Of a DNA stretch of 64,000 bases, positions 26,657 through 36,428 are shown one piece after another. Every line of letters starts with the position of its first letter. Position 1 is the first letter of the stretch. This DNA comes from Streptomyces ortus (GTDB lineage: Bacteria > Actinomycetota > Actinomycetes > Streptomycetales > Streptomycetaceae). The translations under genes were made by a program, and so were the position numbers. Under the pieces are notes generated by a model that was given only the letters and a program-made list of their open reading frames with translations, was not told the origin of the DNA and made no database searches. The DNA lies in contig NZ_JAIFZO010000002.1 in the NCBI RefSeq assembly GCF_026341275.1, positions 2,457,264-2,521,263 on the forward strand, in the 5' to 3' direction.

Positions 26657-28018
26657 TCACGCCGATCGCATGGGGTTCGCGCCGGTCAGCGCGTCCGCGT
26701 GTGCTCCTCCCGACTCCGCCACGAGTTCGTCGATCGTCTGTGCCGCGCGGACCGTCGCGAACCGCACCCCGCCCGCCCCGTCCGGACCGAAACCGTGGAC
26801 GGCGGGCCGCGCGAGCGAGTTGTAGCCGTAGTGGTGCGCGAAGTAGTACGCCCCCGTGTCCAGCGCGGCGGCGTAGTCGCCCTGGTCGAGCAGCGGCATC
26901 GTCCGGCCCTCCGCCAGCAGGTCGCCCGCGAAACAGGCGGGCCCCGCCACGTCCTGCACCACCCCGGGCCCCGTCTTCGGCCGCCCCTCGGCGTCGTACG
27001 CGGCCACCCGCAGCGGCCAGGACTCGGGCGCGTACACCGTGCGGGCCGCCACCTGGACCCCCGCGTGCGTCACCGCGATGGCCCGCCCGCCCGCCGACTT
27101 CGCGTACTCGACGCGCGCCAGCACCACGCCGTGCTTGGCGAGCAGCGACCGCCCGAACTCCGTGACCAGTCCGTAGCGTCCGTCGAACAGTCCCGGCACG
27201 GTCGACGCGAGCAGGCTTACGTACTCCTCGTACGTCGGGGTGTGGACGTCCGAGCCGAAGTTCACCGGCAGCCCGCCGCCGATGTCGAGCGTGTCGATCC
27301 GCCGCCGCCCGGCCCGCTCGTTGATCTCCTCCGCGAGCCCGTACGCCTCGGCCACCCCGCGGGCCATCAGCTCCAGCGGCATCCCCTGCGAACCCGAGTG
27401 GGTGTGCAGCCGGGTCAGCCACGGCCGGTCCAGGTATGCCCGCACCACCCACTCCCGAGCGCCCTCGTCGCGCAGTGCGACGCCGAACTTCGAGGTCGCC
27501 GTCGCCGTGGACAGCGCTCCGATCGAACCTCCGCCGACCTGCGGGTTCACTCGCAGCCCCAGAGGGGAGCGGGTCGACGCCGACCCGACCAGCGCGTCGA
27601 TCCGGGCCAGCTCCTGGGGGTTGTCCGCGTTGACCGCGATGCCCAGCGCGAGCGCCTCCCGCAGCTCCGAGGGGGTCTTCGCGGGCGAGTCGAGGACCGT
27701 ACGGGACGGGGGCACGCCGGCCGCGCGGGCGAGGGCGAGTTCACCCGGACTCGCGACCTCCATGCCGATGCCCTCCCGGTGCAGCAGCCGCAGCACGGGC
27801 ACGAGCGGGGTGGCCTTCACGGCGAACGCGTGCAGCACGGGCGTACCCGGTGCGGTCACCGCGTCGAAGGCCGCCCGGAGGGCCGCGACGGAGGCCCGGA
27901 TTCCGGTGATGTCGAGGAGGGCGACGAGGGGGGCGGAGGGTCCGACGAGCCCTTGCTCCACGGCGGCGCGGACGGCTTCGTGACGGCGCGCGGCCCCTGG
28001 ATCTGTATGTGCAGACAT
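26657..28018 (-). CDS. Fold-III PLP-dependent decarboxylase (diaminopimelate/ornithine decarboxylase type)
   Basis: A 453-residue enzyme with an alanine-racemase-like PLP barrel and C-terminal beta domain. The Schiff-base Lys is in LHAFAVKATPLVPVLRLLH near residue 60; HTHSGSQG near 190 and LDIGGGLPVNFGSD near 228 form the PLP phosphate site; GPACFAGDLLAEG (Asp) and DTGAYYFAHHYGYNS are the second-subunit active-site segments. It is divergent from the hut operon across 175 bp. Substrate is not evident; meso-diaminopimelate is possible, but context allows another amino acid. ATG 28018 is preferred to TTG 28030. Confidence 0.85.
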   Translation of the reverse strand: MSAHTDPGAARRHEAVRAAVEQGLVGPSAPLVALLDITGIRASVAALRAAFDAVTAPGTPVLHAFAVKATPLVPVLRLLHREGIGMEVASPGELALARAAGVPPSRTVLDSPAKTPSELREALALGIAVNADNPQELARIDALVGSASTRSPLGLRVNPQVGGGSIGALSTATATSKFGVALRDEGAREWVVRAYLDRPWLTRLHTHSGSQGMPLELMARGVAEAYGLAEEINERAGRRRIDTLDIGGGLPVNFGSDVHTPTYEEYVSLLASTVPGLFDGRYGLVTEFGRSLLAKHGVVLARVEYAKSAGGRAIAVTHAGVQVAARTVYAPESWPLRVAAYDAEGRPKTGPGVVQDVAGPACFAGDLLAEGRTMPLLDQGDYAAALDTGAYYFAHHYGYNSLARPAVHGFGPDGAGGVRFATVRAAQTIDELVAESGGAHADALTGANPMRSA

Positions 28019-28065
28019 GCATCCAGCCAAACACCCGCGCGGCGCCCTTGCCGGACCGTGAGGTA

Positions 28066-28094
28066 TTGACTAGTTCTATTCAGGTGATCAGGAT
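28066..28094 (+). promoter_or_regulatory. Candidate promoter of the hut operon
   Basis: TTGACT at 28066-28071 and CAGGAT at 28089-28094 are 17 bp apart, a good vegetative match, about 100 bp before hutU. They lie inside AGGTATT...AATACCT half-sites, which could be an operator. Confidence 0.5.
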
Positions 28095-28192
28095 GTGAAT
28101 ACCTGCTATATCGCCGTACTGCTGCACCGTCGTACGAACGGCATCATCCGGAGTGCTGACCGCAGTACTCACCCGTCGCCAGGAGGCAGACC

Positions 28193-29866
28193 ATGTCAGG
28201 ACCCCGCCCCGTCCGAGCACCGCGCGGTACGGAACTGAGCGCCCTGGGATGGCAGCAGGAAGCCGCGCTGCGGATGCTGCAGAACAACCTCGACCCCGAG
28301 GTCGCCGAGCACCCCGACAAACTCGTCGTCTACGGCGGCACCGGCAAGGCCGCCCGCGACTGGCGCTCCTACGACGCCATGGTCCGTACGCTGCGAACGC
28401 TGAAGCAGGACGAGACGATGCTCGTCCAGTCCGGCCGCCCCGTCGGCGTCATGCAGACCCACGAGTGGGCGCCGCGTGTCCTCATCGCCAACTCCAACCT
28501 GGTCGGCGACTGGGCGAACTGGGAGGAGTTCCGCCGCCTCGAAGCCCTCGGCCTCACCATGTACGGCCAGATGACCGCCGGTTCGTGGATCTACATCGGC
28601 ACGCAGGGCATCCTCCAGGGCACCTACGAGACCTTCTCCGCCGTCGCCGCGAAGAAGTTCGGCGGGACGCTCGCCGGGACCATCACCCTGACGGCCGGCC
28701 TCGGCGGCATGGGCGGGGCCCAGCCGCTCGCCGTGACGATGAACGACGGCGTCGCGATCTGCATCGACGTCGACCCGCGGGCCATCGAGCGCCGCATCGA
28801 GCACCGGTACCTGGACGTGCGCGCCGACTCCCTGGAGCACGCCCTCCAGCTCGCCGTGGAGGCGCGGGACGCCCGCCGCCCGCTCTCCATCGGCCTGCTC
28901 GGCAACGCCGCCGAACTGCTGCCGCGGATGCTCGCCGAGGGCGCCCCGATCGACATCGTGACCGACCAGACCTCGGCCCACGACCCGCTGGCCTACCTGC
29001 CCGTCGGTGTCGAACTCGACGACATGGCCGCGTACGCCGCGAAGGACCCGGCCGGCTTCACCACCCGGGCCCGTGAGTCCATGGCGCGGCACGTGGAGGC
29101 CATGGTGGGCTTCATGGACGCGGGCGCCGAGGTCTTCGACTACGGCAACTCCATCCGTGGCGAGGCCCAACTCGCCGGATACGAGCGGGCGTTCGCCTTC
29201 CCCGGGTTCGTGCCCGCCTACATCCGGCCGCTGTTCTCCGAGGGCAGGGGCCCCTTCCGCTGGGCCGCCCTGTCCGGTGAGGCGTCCGACATCCACAAGA
29301 CGGACAAGGCGATCCTCGACCTCTTCCCCGAGGCTGAGTCCGTTCAGAACGCGTCCCTGCACCGCTGGATCAAGCTGGCCGGCGAACGCGTCCACTTCCA
29401 GGGCCTGCCCGCCCGGATCTGCTGGCTCGGCTACGGCGAGCGGGACAGGGCGGGCGAGCGCTTCAACGACATGGTCGCCTCGGGCGAACTGGCCGCGCCC
29501 CTGGCCATCGGCCGCGACCACCTCGACTGCGGCTCCGTCGCCTCCCCGTACCGGGAGACCGAGGCCATGCTCGACGGCTCGGACGCGATCGCCGACTGGC
29601 CGCTGCTGAACGCGATGGTGAACGTGGCCTCCGGCGCGTCCTGGGTGTCCATCCACCACGGTGGCGGTGTGGGCATGGGGCGGTCCATCCACGCGGGGCA
29701 GGTGTCGGTGGCCGACGGCACGAAGCTTGCCGGGGAGAAGATCCGGCGTGTGCTGACCAATGACCCCGGGATGGGTGTCATCCGGCATGTCGACGCGGGG
29801 TACGACATCGCGGAGACGGTCGCCGATGAGCGTGGCGTGCGGGTTCCCATGCGGGAGGGCGAGTGA
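28193..29866 (+). CDS. hutU: Urocanate hydratase
   Basis: Converts urocanate to imidazolone propionate with tightly bound NAD+, the second step of histidine degradation. The 557 residues match the family length. Visible features: the N-terminal [35 protein letters not shown], the NAD-binding [15 protein letters not shown] near 177, and the catalytic cysteine in [17 protein letters not shown] near 410. AGGAGG is spaced 6 nt from the ATG. First gene of the unit hutU, M20 hydrolase, hutF, hutI; the stop overlaps the next start. Confidence 0.97.
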   Translation: MSGPRPVRAPRGTELSALGWQQEAALRMLQNNLDPEVAEHPDKLVVYGGTGKAARDWRSYDAMVRTLRTLKQDETMLVQSGRPVGVMQTHEWAPRVLIANSNLVGDWANWEEFRRLEALGLTMYGQMTAGSWIYIGTQGILQGTYETFSAVAAKKFGGTLAGTITLTAGLGGMGGAQPLAVTMNDGVAICIDVDPRAIERRIEHRYLDVRADSLEHALQLAVEARDARRPLSIGLLGNAAELLPRMLAEGAPIDIVTDQTSAHDPLAYLPVGVELDDMAAYAAKDPAGFTTRARESMARHVEAMVGFMDAGAEVFDYGNSIRGEAQLAGYERAFAFPGFVPAYIRPLFSEGRGPFRWAALSGEASDIHKTDKAILDLFPEAESVQNASLHRWIKLAGERVHFQGLPARICWLGYGERDRAGERFNDMVASGELAAPLAIGRDHLDCGSVASPYRETEAMLDGSDAIADWPLLNAMVNVASGASWVSIHHGGGVGMGRSIHAGQVSVADGTKLAGEKIRRVLTNDPGMGVIRHVDAGYDIAETVADERGVRVPMREGE

Positions 29867-31236
29867 GCGGGTCGTTGTCCGGCGGGGGTTCCGGCCCCGG
29901 GCCCGCCCAGGGGCTCCGCCCCCGGACCCCCGATCGGCCTGAACGGCCTCGTCCTCAAACGCCGGACGGGCTGAAAATGCCGGACGGGCTGAGTGGGGTG
30001 GGTTCCTCCTTTCTTGGGATGTGGGGGGAGTTGGCGGGTATCGGGCGGCATTCCGGGTCCGGGGGGTATCGGCGGTTCGCCTGGACCGGGGCCGATGCCG
30101 ACTGCCGGGCCTGGTTCCAGGCGCAGGCGGAGGCCCGCGGGCTCACCCTCGAACTGGACCGGAACGGGAACCAGTGGGCCTGGCTCGGCGACCCCTCGGC
30201 GGGGGACGCCGTCGTCACCGGGTCCCACCTCGACTCGGTGCCCGACGGCGGTGCCTTCGACGGACCCCTCGGCGTGGTGTCCTCCTTCGCCGCGCTGGAC
30301 GAACTGCGCGGCCGGAACGCGAGGTTCACCAGGCCCCTCGCCATCGTGAACTTCGGCGACGAGGAAGGCGCCCGCTTCGGGCTGGCCTGTGTCGGCTCGC
30401 GGCTCACCGCCGGGGAACTCACCGTCGAGCAGGCGCACCGGCTCACCGACGCCGACGGGATCACCCTCCCGCAGGCGATGGAGGCCGCGGGCCACGACCC
30501 GGACGCCATCGGGGCCGACCCCGAACGCCTGGCCCGTATCGGCGCGTTCGTAGAGCTGCACGTCGAGCAGGGGCGCGCCCTCGACCTGACCGGCGACCGG
30601 GTCGGCGTCGCCAGCGCCATCTGGCCGCACGGCCGGTGGCGGTTCGACTTCCGGGGCGAGGCCAACCACGCGGGCACCACCCGCCTCGTGGACCGCCGCG
30701 ACCCCATGCTGTCGTACGCCGAGACCGTGCTCGCGGCCCGCCGGGAGGCCCGGCTCGCGGGCGCCGTGGCAACCTTCGGCAAGATCTCCGTCGAGCCGAA
30801 CGGCGTCAACGCCATCCCCTCCCTCGTCCGCGGCTGGCTCGACTCCCGCGCAGCCGACCAGGCGACCCTCGACACGGTCGTCCACGGCATCGAGAAGGCG
30901 GCCCGCGAGTACGCCGACGCGCACGGCATCCACCTCGATGTGGTCCGGGAGTCGTTCACCCCCGTCGTCGAGTTCGAGCACGCCCTGCGGGACGAGATCG
31001 CCCGTCTCCTGGGCAAGGAGGACGGAGGGAAGAGCGCGCACCTGAACGTGCCCGTCCTCGGAACCGGCGCGGGACACGACGCCGGGATCCTCTCCGGTTC
31101 GATCCCGACCGCCATGCTGTTCGTACGCAACCCCACGGGGGTGTCGCACTCGCCGGCCGAGTACGCCGCCGAGGACGACTGCGTGGCCGGGGTGACCGCA
31201 CTCGCCGACGTACTGGAAGGGCTGGCCTGCAAGTGA
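29863..31236 (+). CDS. M20-family amidohydrolase (allantoate amidohydrolase-like), N-terminus extended by a repeat
   Basis: Zn-dependent M20 peptidase fold: metal-ligand segments [19 protein letters not shown] near residue 118, [11 protein letters not shown] near 162, ELHVEQG near 229 and a C-terminal [10 protein letters not shown]. Dimerisation domain around [16 protein letters not shown]. Annotated family members hydrolyse allantoate or N-carbamoyl amino acids; inside a hut operon lacking hutG, N-formylglutamate deformylation is a plausible inferred role. GTG 29863 overlaps the hutU stop (GTGA) after GGAGGG. About 38 early codons are repeat DNA; ATG 29977 and ATG 30019 are alternative starts without ribosome sites. 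Confidence 0.85.
   Translation: MSGSLSGGGSGPGPAQGLRPRTPDRPERPRPQTPDGLKMPDGLSGVGSSFLGMWGELAGIGRHSGSGGYRRFAWTGADADCRAWFQAQAEARGLTLELDRNGNQWAWLGDPSAGDAVVTGSHLDSVPDGGAFDGPLGVVSSFAALDELRGRNARFTRPLAIVNFGDEEGARFGLACVGSRLTAGELTVEQAHRLTDADGITLPQAMEAAGHDPDAIGADPERLARIGAFVELHVEQGRALDLTGDRVGVASAIWPHGRWRFDFRGEANHAGTTRLVDRRDPMLSYAETVLAARREARLAGAVATFGKISVEPNGVNAIPSLVRGWLDSRAADQATLDTVVHGIEKAAREYADAHGIHLDVVRESFTPVVEFEHALRDEIARLLGKEDGGKSAHLNVPVLGTGAGHDAGILSGSIPTAMLFVRNPTGVSHSPAEYAAEDDCVAGVTALADVLEGLACK
29890..29995. repeat. Dispersed palindromic-family repeat inside the M20 gene 5' end
   Basis: Carries CAGGGGCTCCGCCCCCGGACC and one arm of the 24-bp palindrome (GTCCTCAAACGCCGGACGGG), then a second partial GCCGGACGGGCTGA. 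The same family is complete at 5726-5850. It stays in frame with the M20 gene. Confidence 0.85.
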
Positions 31237-32609
31237 GCGAGCTGAACGTGAGCGCGCGAGGCACGACGTACTGGCTTGAGCACGCCTGGCTCGACTCCTA
31301 CGTGGAGCCGGGCGTGGCCCTCGACGTGGGGACGGACGGCCGGATCGCCGCCGTCCGCACGGGCATCGACGGTCCACCTCCGGGTGCGGAGATCCTGCGC
31401 GGTCTGACGCTCCCCGGCCTCGCCAACGCCCACAGCCACGCCTTCCACCGGGCCCTGCGCGGCACCGTCCAGGTCGGCTCCGGCACGTTCTGGACCTGGC
31501 GCGAGATCATGTACTCCGTCGCGGACCGGCTCACCCCGGACACGTACCACGCGCTCGCCCGCGCGGTGTACGCGGAGATGGCGCTCGCCGGGGTCACGGC
31601 CGTCGGCGAGTTCCACTACGTGCACCACGCGCCGGGCGGCACCCCGTACGCCGACCCGAACGCGATGGGCGAGGCGCTCGTCGAGGCCGCCGCCGAGGCG
31701 GGCATCCGCATCACCCTCCTCGACACCGTCTACCTCGCCGCCGGCCTGGTCGACGCGCGCAGGGGACAGCCCCCGAACCGGCACCAGCTCCGCTTCTCCG
31801 ACGGCACGGCGGAGGCCTGGGCCACACGCTGTTCAGTTCTCAAGGACCGGGATCACGCGCGGATCGGGGCCGCCGTCCACTCCGTACGGGCGGTGCCCGC
31901 GGGGCAGTTGGCGACGGTGGCGCGGTGGGCCGAGGAGCGGCGGGCCCCGCTCCATGTGCACCTGTCCGAGCAGACGGCGGAGAACGACGCCTGCCTGGCG
32001 GCGCACGGCCGCACGCCCACGCAGCTGCTCGCCGACCACGGGGTGCTGGGCCCGCGCACCACGGGCGTGCACAACACCCACCTCACCGGCGAGGACATCG
32101 CGCTGCTCGGCCGCTCCGGGACCGGCACCTGCATGTGCCCGACCACCGAGCGCGACCTCGCCGACGGCATCGGACCGGCCGTCGCCCTCCAGCAGGCGGG
32201 CTCCCCGCTGTCCCTCGGCTCCGACAGCCACGCCGTGATCGACCTGCTCGAAGAGGCCCGCGCGATGGAGCTGAACGAGCGCCTGCGCAGCCGCACCCGG
32301 GGGCACTGGACCGCGGCGGCGCTCCTTCGCGCCGCCTCCGCCGACGGTCACGCGGCCCTCGGCTGGGCCGACGCGGGCACGCTCGAAGCGGGTGCGCTCG
32401 CCGACTTCACGACGATCGCGCTCGACTCCGTCAGAACAGCGGGGACGCTGCCGCGGCTCGGGGCCGAGACGGCCGTATTCGCCGCGACAGCGGCGGACGT
32501 GCGGCACACCGTCGTGGGCGGCCGGCACGTCGTACGCGACGGGGAGCACGCGCTGATCCCGAACGTGCCGCAGGCCCTGGCGGACGCCGTCGAAGCGCTG
32601 CGCACCTGA
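31233..32609 (+). CDS. hutF: Formimidoylglutamate deiminase
   Basis: Amidohydrolase-superfamily enzyme that deiminates N-formimidoyl-L-glutamate to N-formyl-L-glutamate and ammonia. The 458-residue product has the metal HxH in [12 protein letters not shown] near residue 66, [13 protein letters not shown] near 240 (third His), GVHNTHL near 275 and the Asp in [19 protein letters not shown] near 330. GTG 31233 overlaps the preceding stop (GTGA). It acts after HutI and before formylglutamate hydrolysis. Confidence 0.93.
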   Translation: MSELNVSARGTTYWLEHAWLDSYVEPGVALDVGTDGRIAAVRTGIDGPPPGAEILRGLTLPGLANAHSHAFHRALRGTVQVGSGTFWTWREIMYSVADRLTPDTYHALARAVYAEMALAGVTAVGEFHYVHHAPGGTPYADPNAMGEALVEAAAEAGIRITLLDTVYLAAGLVDARRGQPPNRHQLRFSDGTAEAWATRCSVLKDRDHARIGAAVHSVRAVPAGQLATVARWAEERRAPLHVHLSEQTAENDACLAAHGRTPTQLLADHGVLGPRTTGVHNTHLTGEDIALLGRSGTGTCMCPTTERDLADGIGPAVALQQAGSPLSLGSDSHAVIDLLEEARAMELNERLRSRTRGHWTAAALLRAASADGHAALGWADAGTLEAGALADFTTIALDSVRTAGTLPRLGAETAVFAATAADVRHTVVGGRHVVRDGEHALIPNVPQALADAVEALRT

Positions 32610-32659
32610 ACGCCGGCTCAGCACTTGTCCCTGCCGCCCCCATCGCCCCGAAGGACGCC

Positions 32660-33847
32660 ATGAGCAGCAGTACCGGCAGTACGACCCTCATCACCAACAT
32701 CGCCAGTCTGGTCACCAACGACTCCTCTCTCGGTGACGGATCCCCGCTCGGTCTGATCCAGGATGCGGCCGTCGTCATCGACGGCGACCGCATCGCGTGG
32801 ACCGGTGACTCAAGAAAAGCACCCGCCACTGACAATCGGGTCGACGCCGGTGGCCGCGCGGTCATCCCCGGCTTCGTGGACTCCCACTCGCACCTCGTCT
32901 TCGCGGGCGACCGCACGCAGGAGTTCAACGCCCGGATGTCCGGCCGGGCCTACAGCGCCGGCGGCATCCGGACGACCGTCGCCGCCACCCGCGCGGCGAG
33001 CGACGAGGAGCTTGAGCGCAACCTCACCCGCTATCTCGCGGAGGCGCTGCGCCAGGGCACGACCACGTTCGAGACCAAGTCCGGCTACGGGCTGACGGTC
33101 GAGGACGAGGCGCGGGCGCTGCGGATCGCGTCCGCGCACACCGACGAGGTCACCTACCTCGGCGCGCACATCGTCTCCCCGGACCTCGCGGACGACCCCG
33201 CCGCGTACGTCGCGCTCGTCACCGGCGAGATGCTGGACGCGTGCGCCCCGTACGCGCGGTGGATCGACGTCTTCTGCGAGAAGGGCGCCTTCGACGGGGA
33301 CCAGGCCCGCGCGATCCTCACGGCGGGGCGGGCGAAGGGGCTGCACCCGCGCATCCACGCCAACCAGCTCTCGTACGGCCCCGGTGTGCAACTGGCCGTC
33401 GAGCTGGACGCGGCCAGCGCGGACCACTGCACGCACCTGACCGACGCGGACGTGGACGCGCTCGCGAGCGGTGACACGGTGGCGACGCTGCTCCCGGGCG
33501 CCGAGTTCTCCACCCGCGCCGCGTGGCCGGACGCCCGCCGGCTCCTCGACGCGGGCGTAACGGTCGCCCTCTCGACGGACTGCAATCCGGGCTCGTCCTT
33601 CACGTCGTCCGTCCCGTTCTGCATCGCACTCGCCGTACGGGACATGGGCATGACGCCGGACGAGGCGCTGTGGTCGTCCACGGCTGGCGGCGCGGCGGCC
33701 CTCCGCCGCACGGACATCGGCCGCGTGGCGGCTGGCGCGTACGCGGACCTGACGTTCCTGGACGCCCCGAGCCACGTCCACCTGGCGTACCGGCCGGGGG
33801 TGCCGCTGGTTTCAGAAGTGTGGAGGCACGGAGTCCGTACGGTCTGA
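32660..33847 (+). CDS. hutI: Imidazolonepropionase
   Basis: Hydrolyses 4-imidazolone-5-propionate to formimidoylglutamate. A 395-residue amidohydrolase with metal HxH in [15 protein letters not shown] near residue 77, the segment [16 protein letters not shown] near 143, [24 protein letters not shown] near 234 and the Asp of [14 protein letters not shown] near 308. AAGGA lies just upstream of the ATG. Last gene of the hut unit, 50 bp after hutF, ending 19 bp from a convergent deaminase gene. Confidence 0.95.
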   Translation: MSSSTGSTTLITNIASLVTNDSSLGDGSPLGLIQDAAVVIDGDRIAWTGDSRKAPATDNRVDAGGRAVIPGFVDSHSHLVFAGDRTQEFNARMSGRAYSAGGIRTTVAATRAASDEELERNLTRYLAEALRQGTTTFETKSGYGLTVEDEARALRIASAHTDEVTYLGAHIVSPDLADDPAAYVALVTGEMLDACAPYARWIDVFCEKGAFDGDQARAILTAGRAKGLHPRIHANQLSYGPGVQLAVELDAASADHCTHLTDADVDALASGDTVATLLPGAEFSTRAAWPDARRLLDAGVTVALSTDCNPGSSFTSSVPFCIALAVRDMGMTPDEALWSSTAGGAAALRRTDIGRVAAGAYADLTFLDAPSHVHLAYRPGVPLVSEVWRHGVRTV

Positions 33848-33866
33848 CCTGCGGTCGTCTGGGCTG

Positions 33867-34304
33867 TCAGCTTGGGCCGGCAGGTTCAATTTGCTCGGCG
33901 TCGAGTTGGTGGTCCGCCCAGACGTAGCTCTCGGGCAGCAGGTGGGTGATGGGGACGGTTCGGGGGCCGTCGTCCGCGACGATGATGACGTTGAGGGCGG
34001 GAAAGTAGTCGAGAAGGACCTGGCGGCAGCGGCCACACGGGGGCACCACCCCGCGGTCGCGGTCACCCACGGCGACGATGGTGTCCAGGTCGTAGATGCC
34101 CTGGGTGGCTGCCGCACCGATGACGACCAGCTCGGCGCAGGGGCCTCCGGTAAAGTGATAGGCGTTTACCGCGGTGACGATCCGGCCGTCCTCGGCGCGG
34201 GCCGCAGCCGCCATGGTGTGGTTGTCGCCCTGACAGCGAGTGGCCGCGATGTGTGTCGCTGCCCGGATCAATTCATGGTCGACGAGGTCGGCCTGCGTGG
34301 TCAT
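33867..34304 (-). CDS. Cytidine deaminase-like protein
   Basis: A 145-residue zinc deaminase. GGPCAELVVIGAA gives the Cys-Ala-Glu ligand/catalytic pair and VVPPCGRCRQVLLDYFP the PCxxC ligands. The small size and use of a Cys where many deaminases have His fit the homotetrameric cytidine/blasticidin-S deaminase class. Cytidine salvage or an aminonucleoside-detoxifying role are both possible. I prefer ATG 34304, which has GGAAG 8 nt upstream, over ATG 34319. It opens a patch with less strict codon bias than its neighbours. Confidence 0.85.
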   Translation of the reverse strand: MTTQADLVDHELIRAATHIAATRCQGDNHTMAAAARAEDGRIVTAVNAYHFTGGPCAELVVIGAAATQGIYDLDTIVAVGDRDRGVVPPCGRCRQVLLDYFPALNVIIVADDGPRTVPITHLLPESYVWADHQLDAEQIEPAGPS

Positions 34305-34422
34305 CTTCTCTACTTCCATACGGTGTCAGGCGACGTCGGACTCGGCGGCGACCGTCTGTGGGAGCCGGTCGTCGCTGCAGCAGTACAGGGTTGCGAACGG
34401 GGGCTTCTGCTAGAACCCAGGC

Positions 34423-34833
34423 ATGACGTACAGATTCACAGCTCGTGCGGTAGTTGCAGAGGTCGACGAGGACAACGACATCATGCAGGCGGGTGTCGCC
34501 GAAGACGACGATGGCGAAGGTTTCTTTCTTCTGTTCATGAGCAACATCGGCGAACCGTCCCGTCAGAATGTGGCGCTAGGTCTCGACACGCACTGCCTGG
34601 TGACACCGGATCAGGGCACCGCTTATGGCTGTGCCCGCGTGGTGACGCTGTCCGACAATCTGCTCACCGTGTCGTTGCAACCTGCTGCCCTGGATGACCT
34701 GGAGCTGGCGGATACGGAGATCGAGGCTTTGCTCGAAGTTCCGCAAGAGGACATCGAGCGGCTGCGGGAAGTGCTGGCGCAGGTGCTGACGTTCGGGCGA
34801 GAGGATGCTCGTCCCCGACGTGCCGACCTCTAG
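34423..34833 (+). CDS. Imm10-family immunity protein
   Basis: A 136-residue acidic cytosolic protein resembling Imm10 proteins of polymorphic toxin systems: FTARAVVAEVDEDNDIMQAG near the start, FFLLFMSNIGEPSRQNVALGLDTHCLVTPDQGTAYG in the middle and an acidic C-terminal helix. Such proteins neutralise cognate toxins. No toxin gene is adjacent, so it appears to be an orphan. Codon choice (GTT, CTT, TCT) is less biased than in neighbouring core genes, which suggests transfer. Family call is from pattern memory. Confidence 0.7.
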   Translation: MTYRFTARAVVAEVDEDNDIMQAGVAEDDDGEGFFLLFMSNIGEPSRQNVALGLDTHCLVTPDQGTAYGCARVVTLSDNLLTVSLQPAALDDLELADTEIEALLEVPQEDIERLREVLAQVLTFGREDARPRRADL

Positions 34834-34932
34834 TCCTGGTCTTCGTCGTCAGTCGCCGGTTGCGGGAGTTGCTGGCTTGGGGTACGCCACCCTCCGATGG
34901 CCGCTCGGATCTCGCCGAGAAGCGGGTGCTGA

Positions 34933-35133
34933 TCAAACGGTTGTACCGACCGTTCCTGCCTTGACTCCGCGTATCAGGTGGGCCAACGGAGCGATGATGG
35001 TGCTGAGTTCGGTGCCAGGGGAGTCGCTCTCGCGGAGGTGAACGGTCCCGGGGGACACGGCGATCTCGACGCAGGTGTTTCCCTCACCGCCGTCCGAGAA
35101 CGTGGACTTCTGCCAGTGCAGGGCGTGGCTCAT
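34933..35133 (-). CDS. DUF397 protein
   Basis: A 66-residue protein with the DUF397 pattern WQKSTFSDGGEGNTCVEIAVSPGTVHLRESDSPGTEL. In Streptomyces these small proteins pair with XRE-DUF5753 regulators (WhiJ-type loci), where the regulator gene usually lies next door, as here. GAGG precedes ATG 35133. It is the second DUF397 copy in tandem. Confidence 0.88.
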   Translation of the reverse strand: MSHALHWQKSTFSDGGEGNTCVEIAVSPGTVHLRESDSPGTELSTIIAPLAHLIRGVKAGTVGTTV

Positions 35134-35155
35134 GGGGTGCCTCACAGTTCCTTTG

Positions 35156-35356
35156 TCAGGCTGTCGCATCGAACAAGCCCGACTTCACCCCGCGTATGAG
35201 ATGTGCCAGTTGTGCGGAGGACGTGATGAGTTCGGTTGACGGGACGTCGCTCTCGCGGAGACGGACGTGGTCTGCGTGGGTGGCGATCTCGACGCAGGTG
35301 TTGCCGTCGCCGCCCCCGGAGAAGGTGGACTTTTGCCAGCGCAGCGCTTGGGTCAT
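35156..35356 (-). CDS. DUF397 protein, second copy
   Basis: A 66-residue paralogue of the downstream gene (ALRWQKSTFSGGGDGNTCVEIATHADHVRLRESD). The pair arose by tandem duplication. It lies 7 bp after the XRE-DUF5753 gene on the same strand and is certainly co-transcribed with it. Confidence 0.88.
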   Translation of the reverse strand: MTQALRWQKSTFSGGGDGNTCVEIATHADHVRLRESDVPSTELITSSAQLAHLIRGVKSGLFDATA

Positions 35357-35363
35357 GTGCGGC

Positions 35364-36215
35364 TCACAACTCCTTGGTCATACGGTGGATGAAGTCCCGT
35401 GACGCCCTGGGTTCCAGCGTCATCTCCTCGACTTTACGGAAAAGTGTTCGGAGCTGCCTGAGTTGTGTTTCTGCATCGATGAACATGGTGCCGGTGGGGA
35501 AATCGCGGAGGACGGTTTCCAGTTGAGGCACCGGGCCTCCCACGTACATCATGGAGGCGTCGGCGCCGGCGAAGCCGTCCTGGTTCGTCGGGATGATGCG
35601 GACGGTGACGTGGCCCTGCTCGATCTTGTCGAGGATCTGCTGGAGCTGTACGCGGGACGCCTGGCGGTCGGCCACGCGGATGCGCAGGGCGAACTCGTGT
35701 ATCAGCGTCTCGTACGGCGTCGGGTCGTCGCCCTCGATGACGACGCGGCGCCTCATCCGGTGTTCCACCCGAGGAGCCAGCTTGCTCTCGGGCAGGCCGG
35801 GGACCATGTACGTGTAGACCGCCCGGGCGTAGTCGGCTGTCTGCAGGAGCCCCGGCACGTGGGTGATCACCACCTCGCGGAGAGACGTCGCGTGGTGCTC
35901 CACCTCGGCGACGTCTGCGAACACCGGCGGCAGCACCCCTCGGTACTCCTCCCACCAGCCCCGTGTGCGGTCGGTCGCCATCGTGATGAGGGCATCGATC
36001 AACGCCTCGTCCGTGCAGGCGTAGTGGGCGGCGAGGCGTCGTACGCGTTCGGCGCTCACGCCTGCGACGCCGGACTCGATCTGGCTCATCTGGACGGCGT
36101 CGGCCCCGAGCAGCGCGGCGGCCTCCCGTGATTTCATGCCTGCTGCCTCGCGCAGTTTGCGCAGTTCAGCGCCTAGCCGCAGCCTGCGGGCCGTGAGGTG
36201 CCTCTTGGGTGGCAA
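35364..36215 (-). CDS. XRE-family regulator with DUF5753 (WhiJ-like)
   Basis: A 283-residue DNA-binding protein. The HTH covers about residues 15-70 (LRKLREAAGMKSREAAALLGADAVQMSQIESGVAGVSAERVRRLAAHY) and DUF5753 about 90-275 (EHHATSLREVVITHVPGLLQTADYARAVYTYMVPG; IHEFALRIRVADRQASRVQLQQILD). The family acts with small DUF397/BldB-like partners to time development. TTG 36215 is the start, with GAGGAGG about 6 nt upstream. Confidence 0.9.
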   Translation of the reverse strand: MPPKRHLTARRLRLGAELRKLREAAGMKSREAAALLGADAVQMSQIESGVAGVSAERVRRLAAHYACTDEALIDALITMATDRTRGWWEEYRGVLPPVFADVAEVEHHATSLREVVITHVPGLLQTADYARAVYTYMVPGLPESKLAPRVEHRMRRRVVIEGDDPTPYETLIHEFALRIRVADRQASRVQLQQILDKIEQGHVTVRIIPTNQDGFAGADASMMYVGGPVPQLETVLRDFPTGTMFIDAETQLRQLRTLFRKVEEMTLEPRASRDFIHRMTKEL

Positions 36216-36428
36216 CCGGCGCCTCCTCGTCTCAACTGGGCGGTGGACGTACCTCGTTCGAGGGTCAGAATACGCCAGCCGCTTGCGTCTTCCTAAGATT
36301 AGGAAATACCGTCAGTGACGCGCCGCACACGCTGCGGAAGTGCACCGCGCCGTCCTGCCAGGACGGCCGCGGCCCTGCCACCGCCCGTGCGACTGGCCCC
36401 TCACCCCACCCACCCCTGGAGCTGACGC

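Noticed and set aside
30021..31232. Upstream continuation of the hutF frame through the M20 gene
   Set aside because: It is a shadow frame, rich in Arg/Pro, over a clearly coding M20 gene; the real hutF start is the coupled GTG at 31233.
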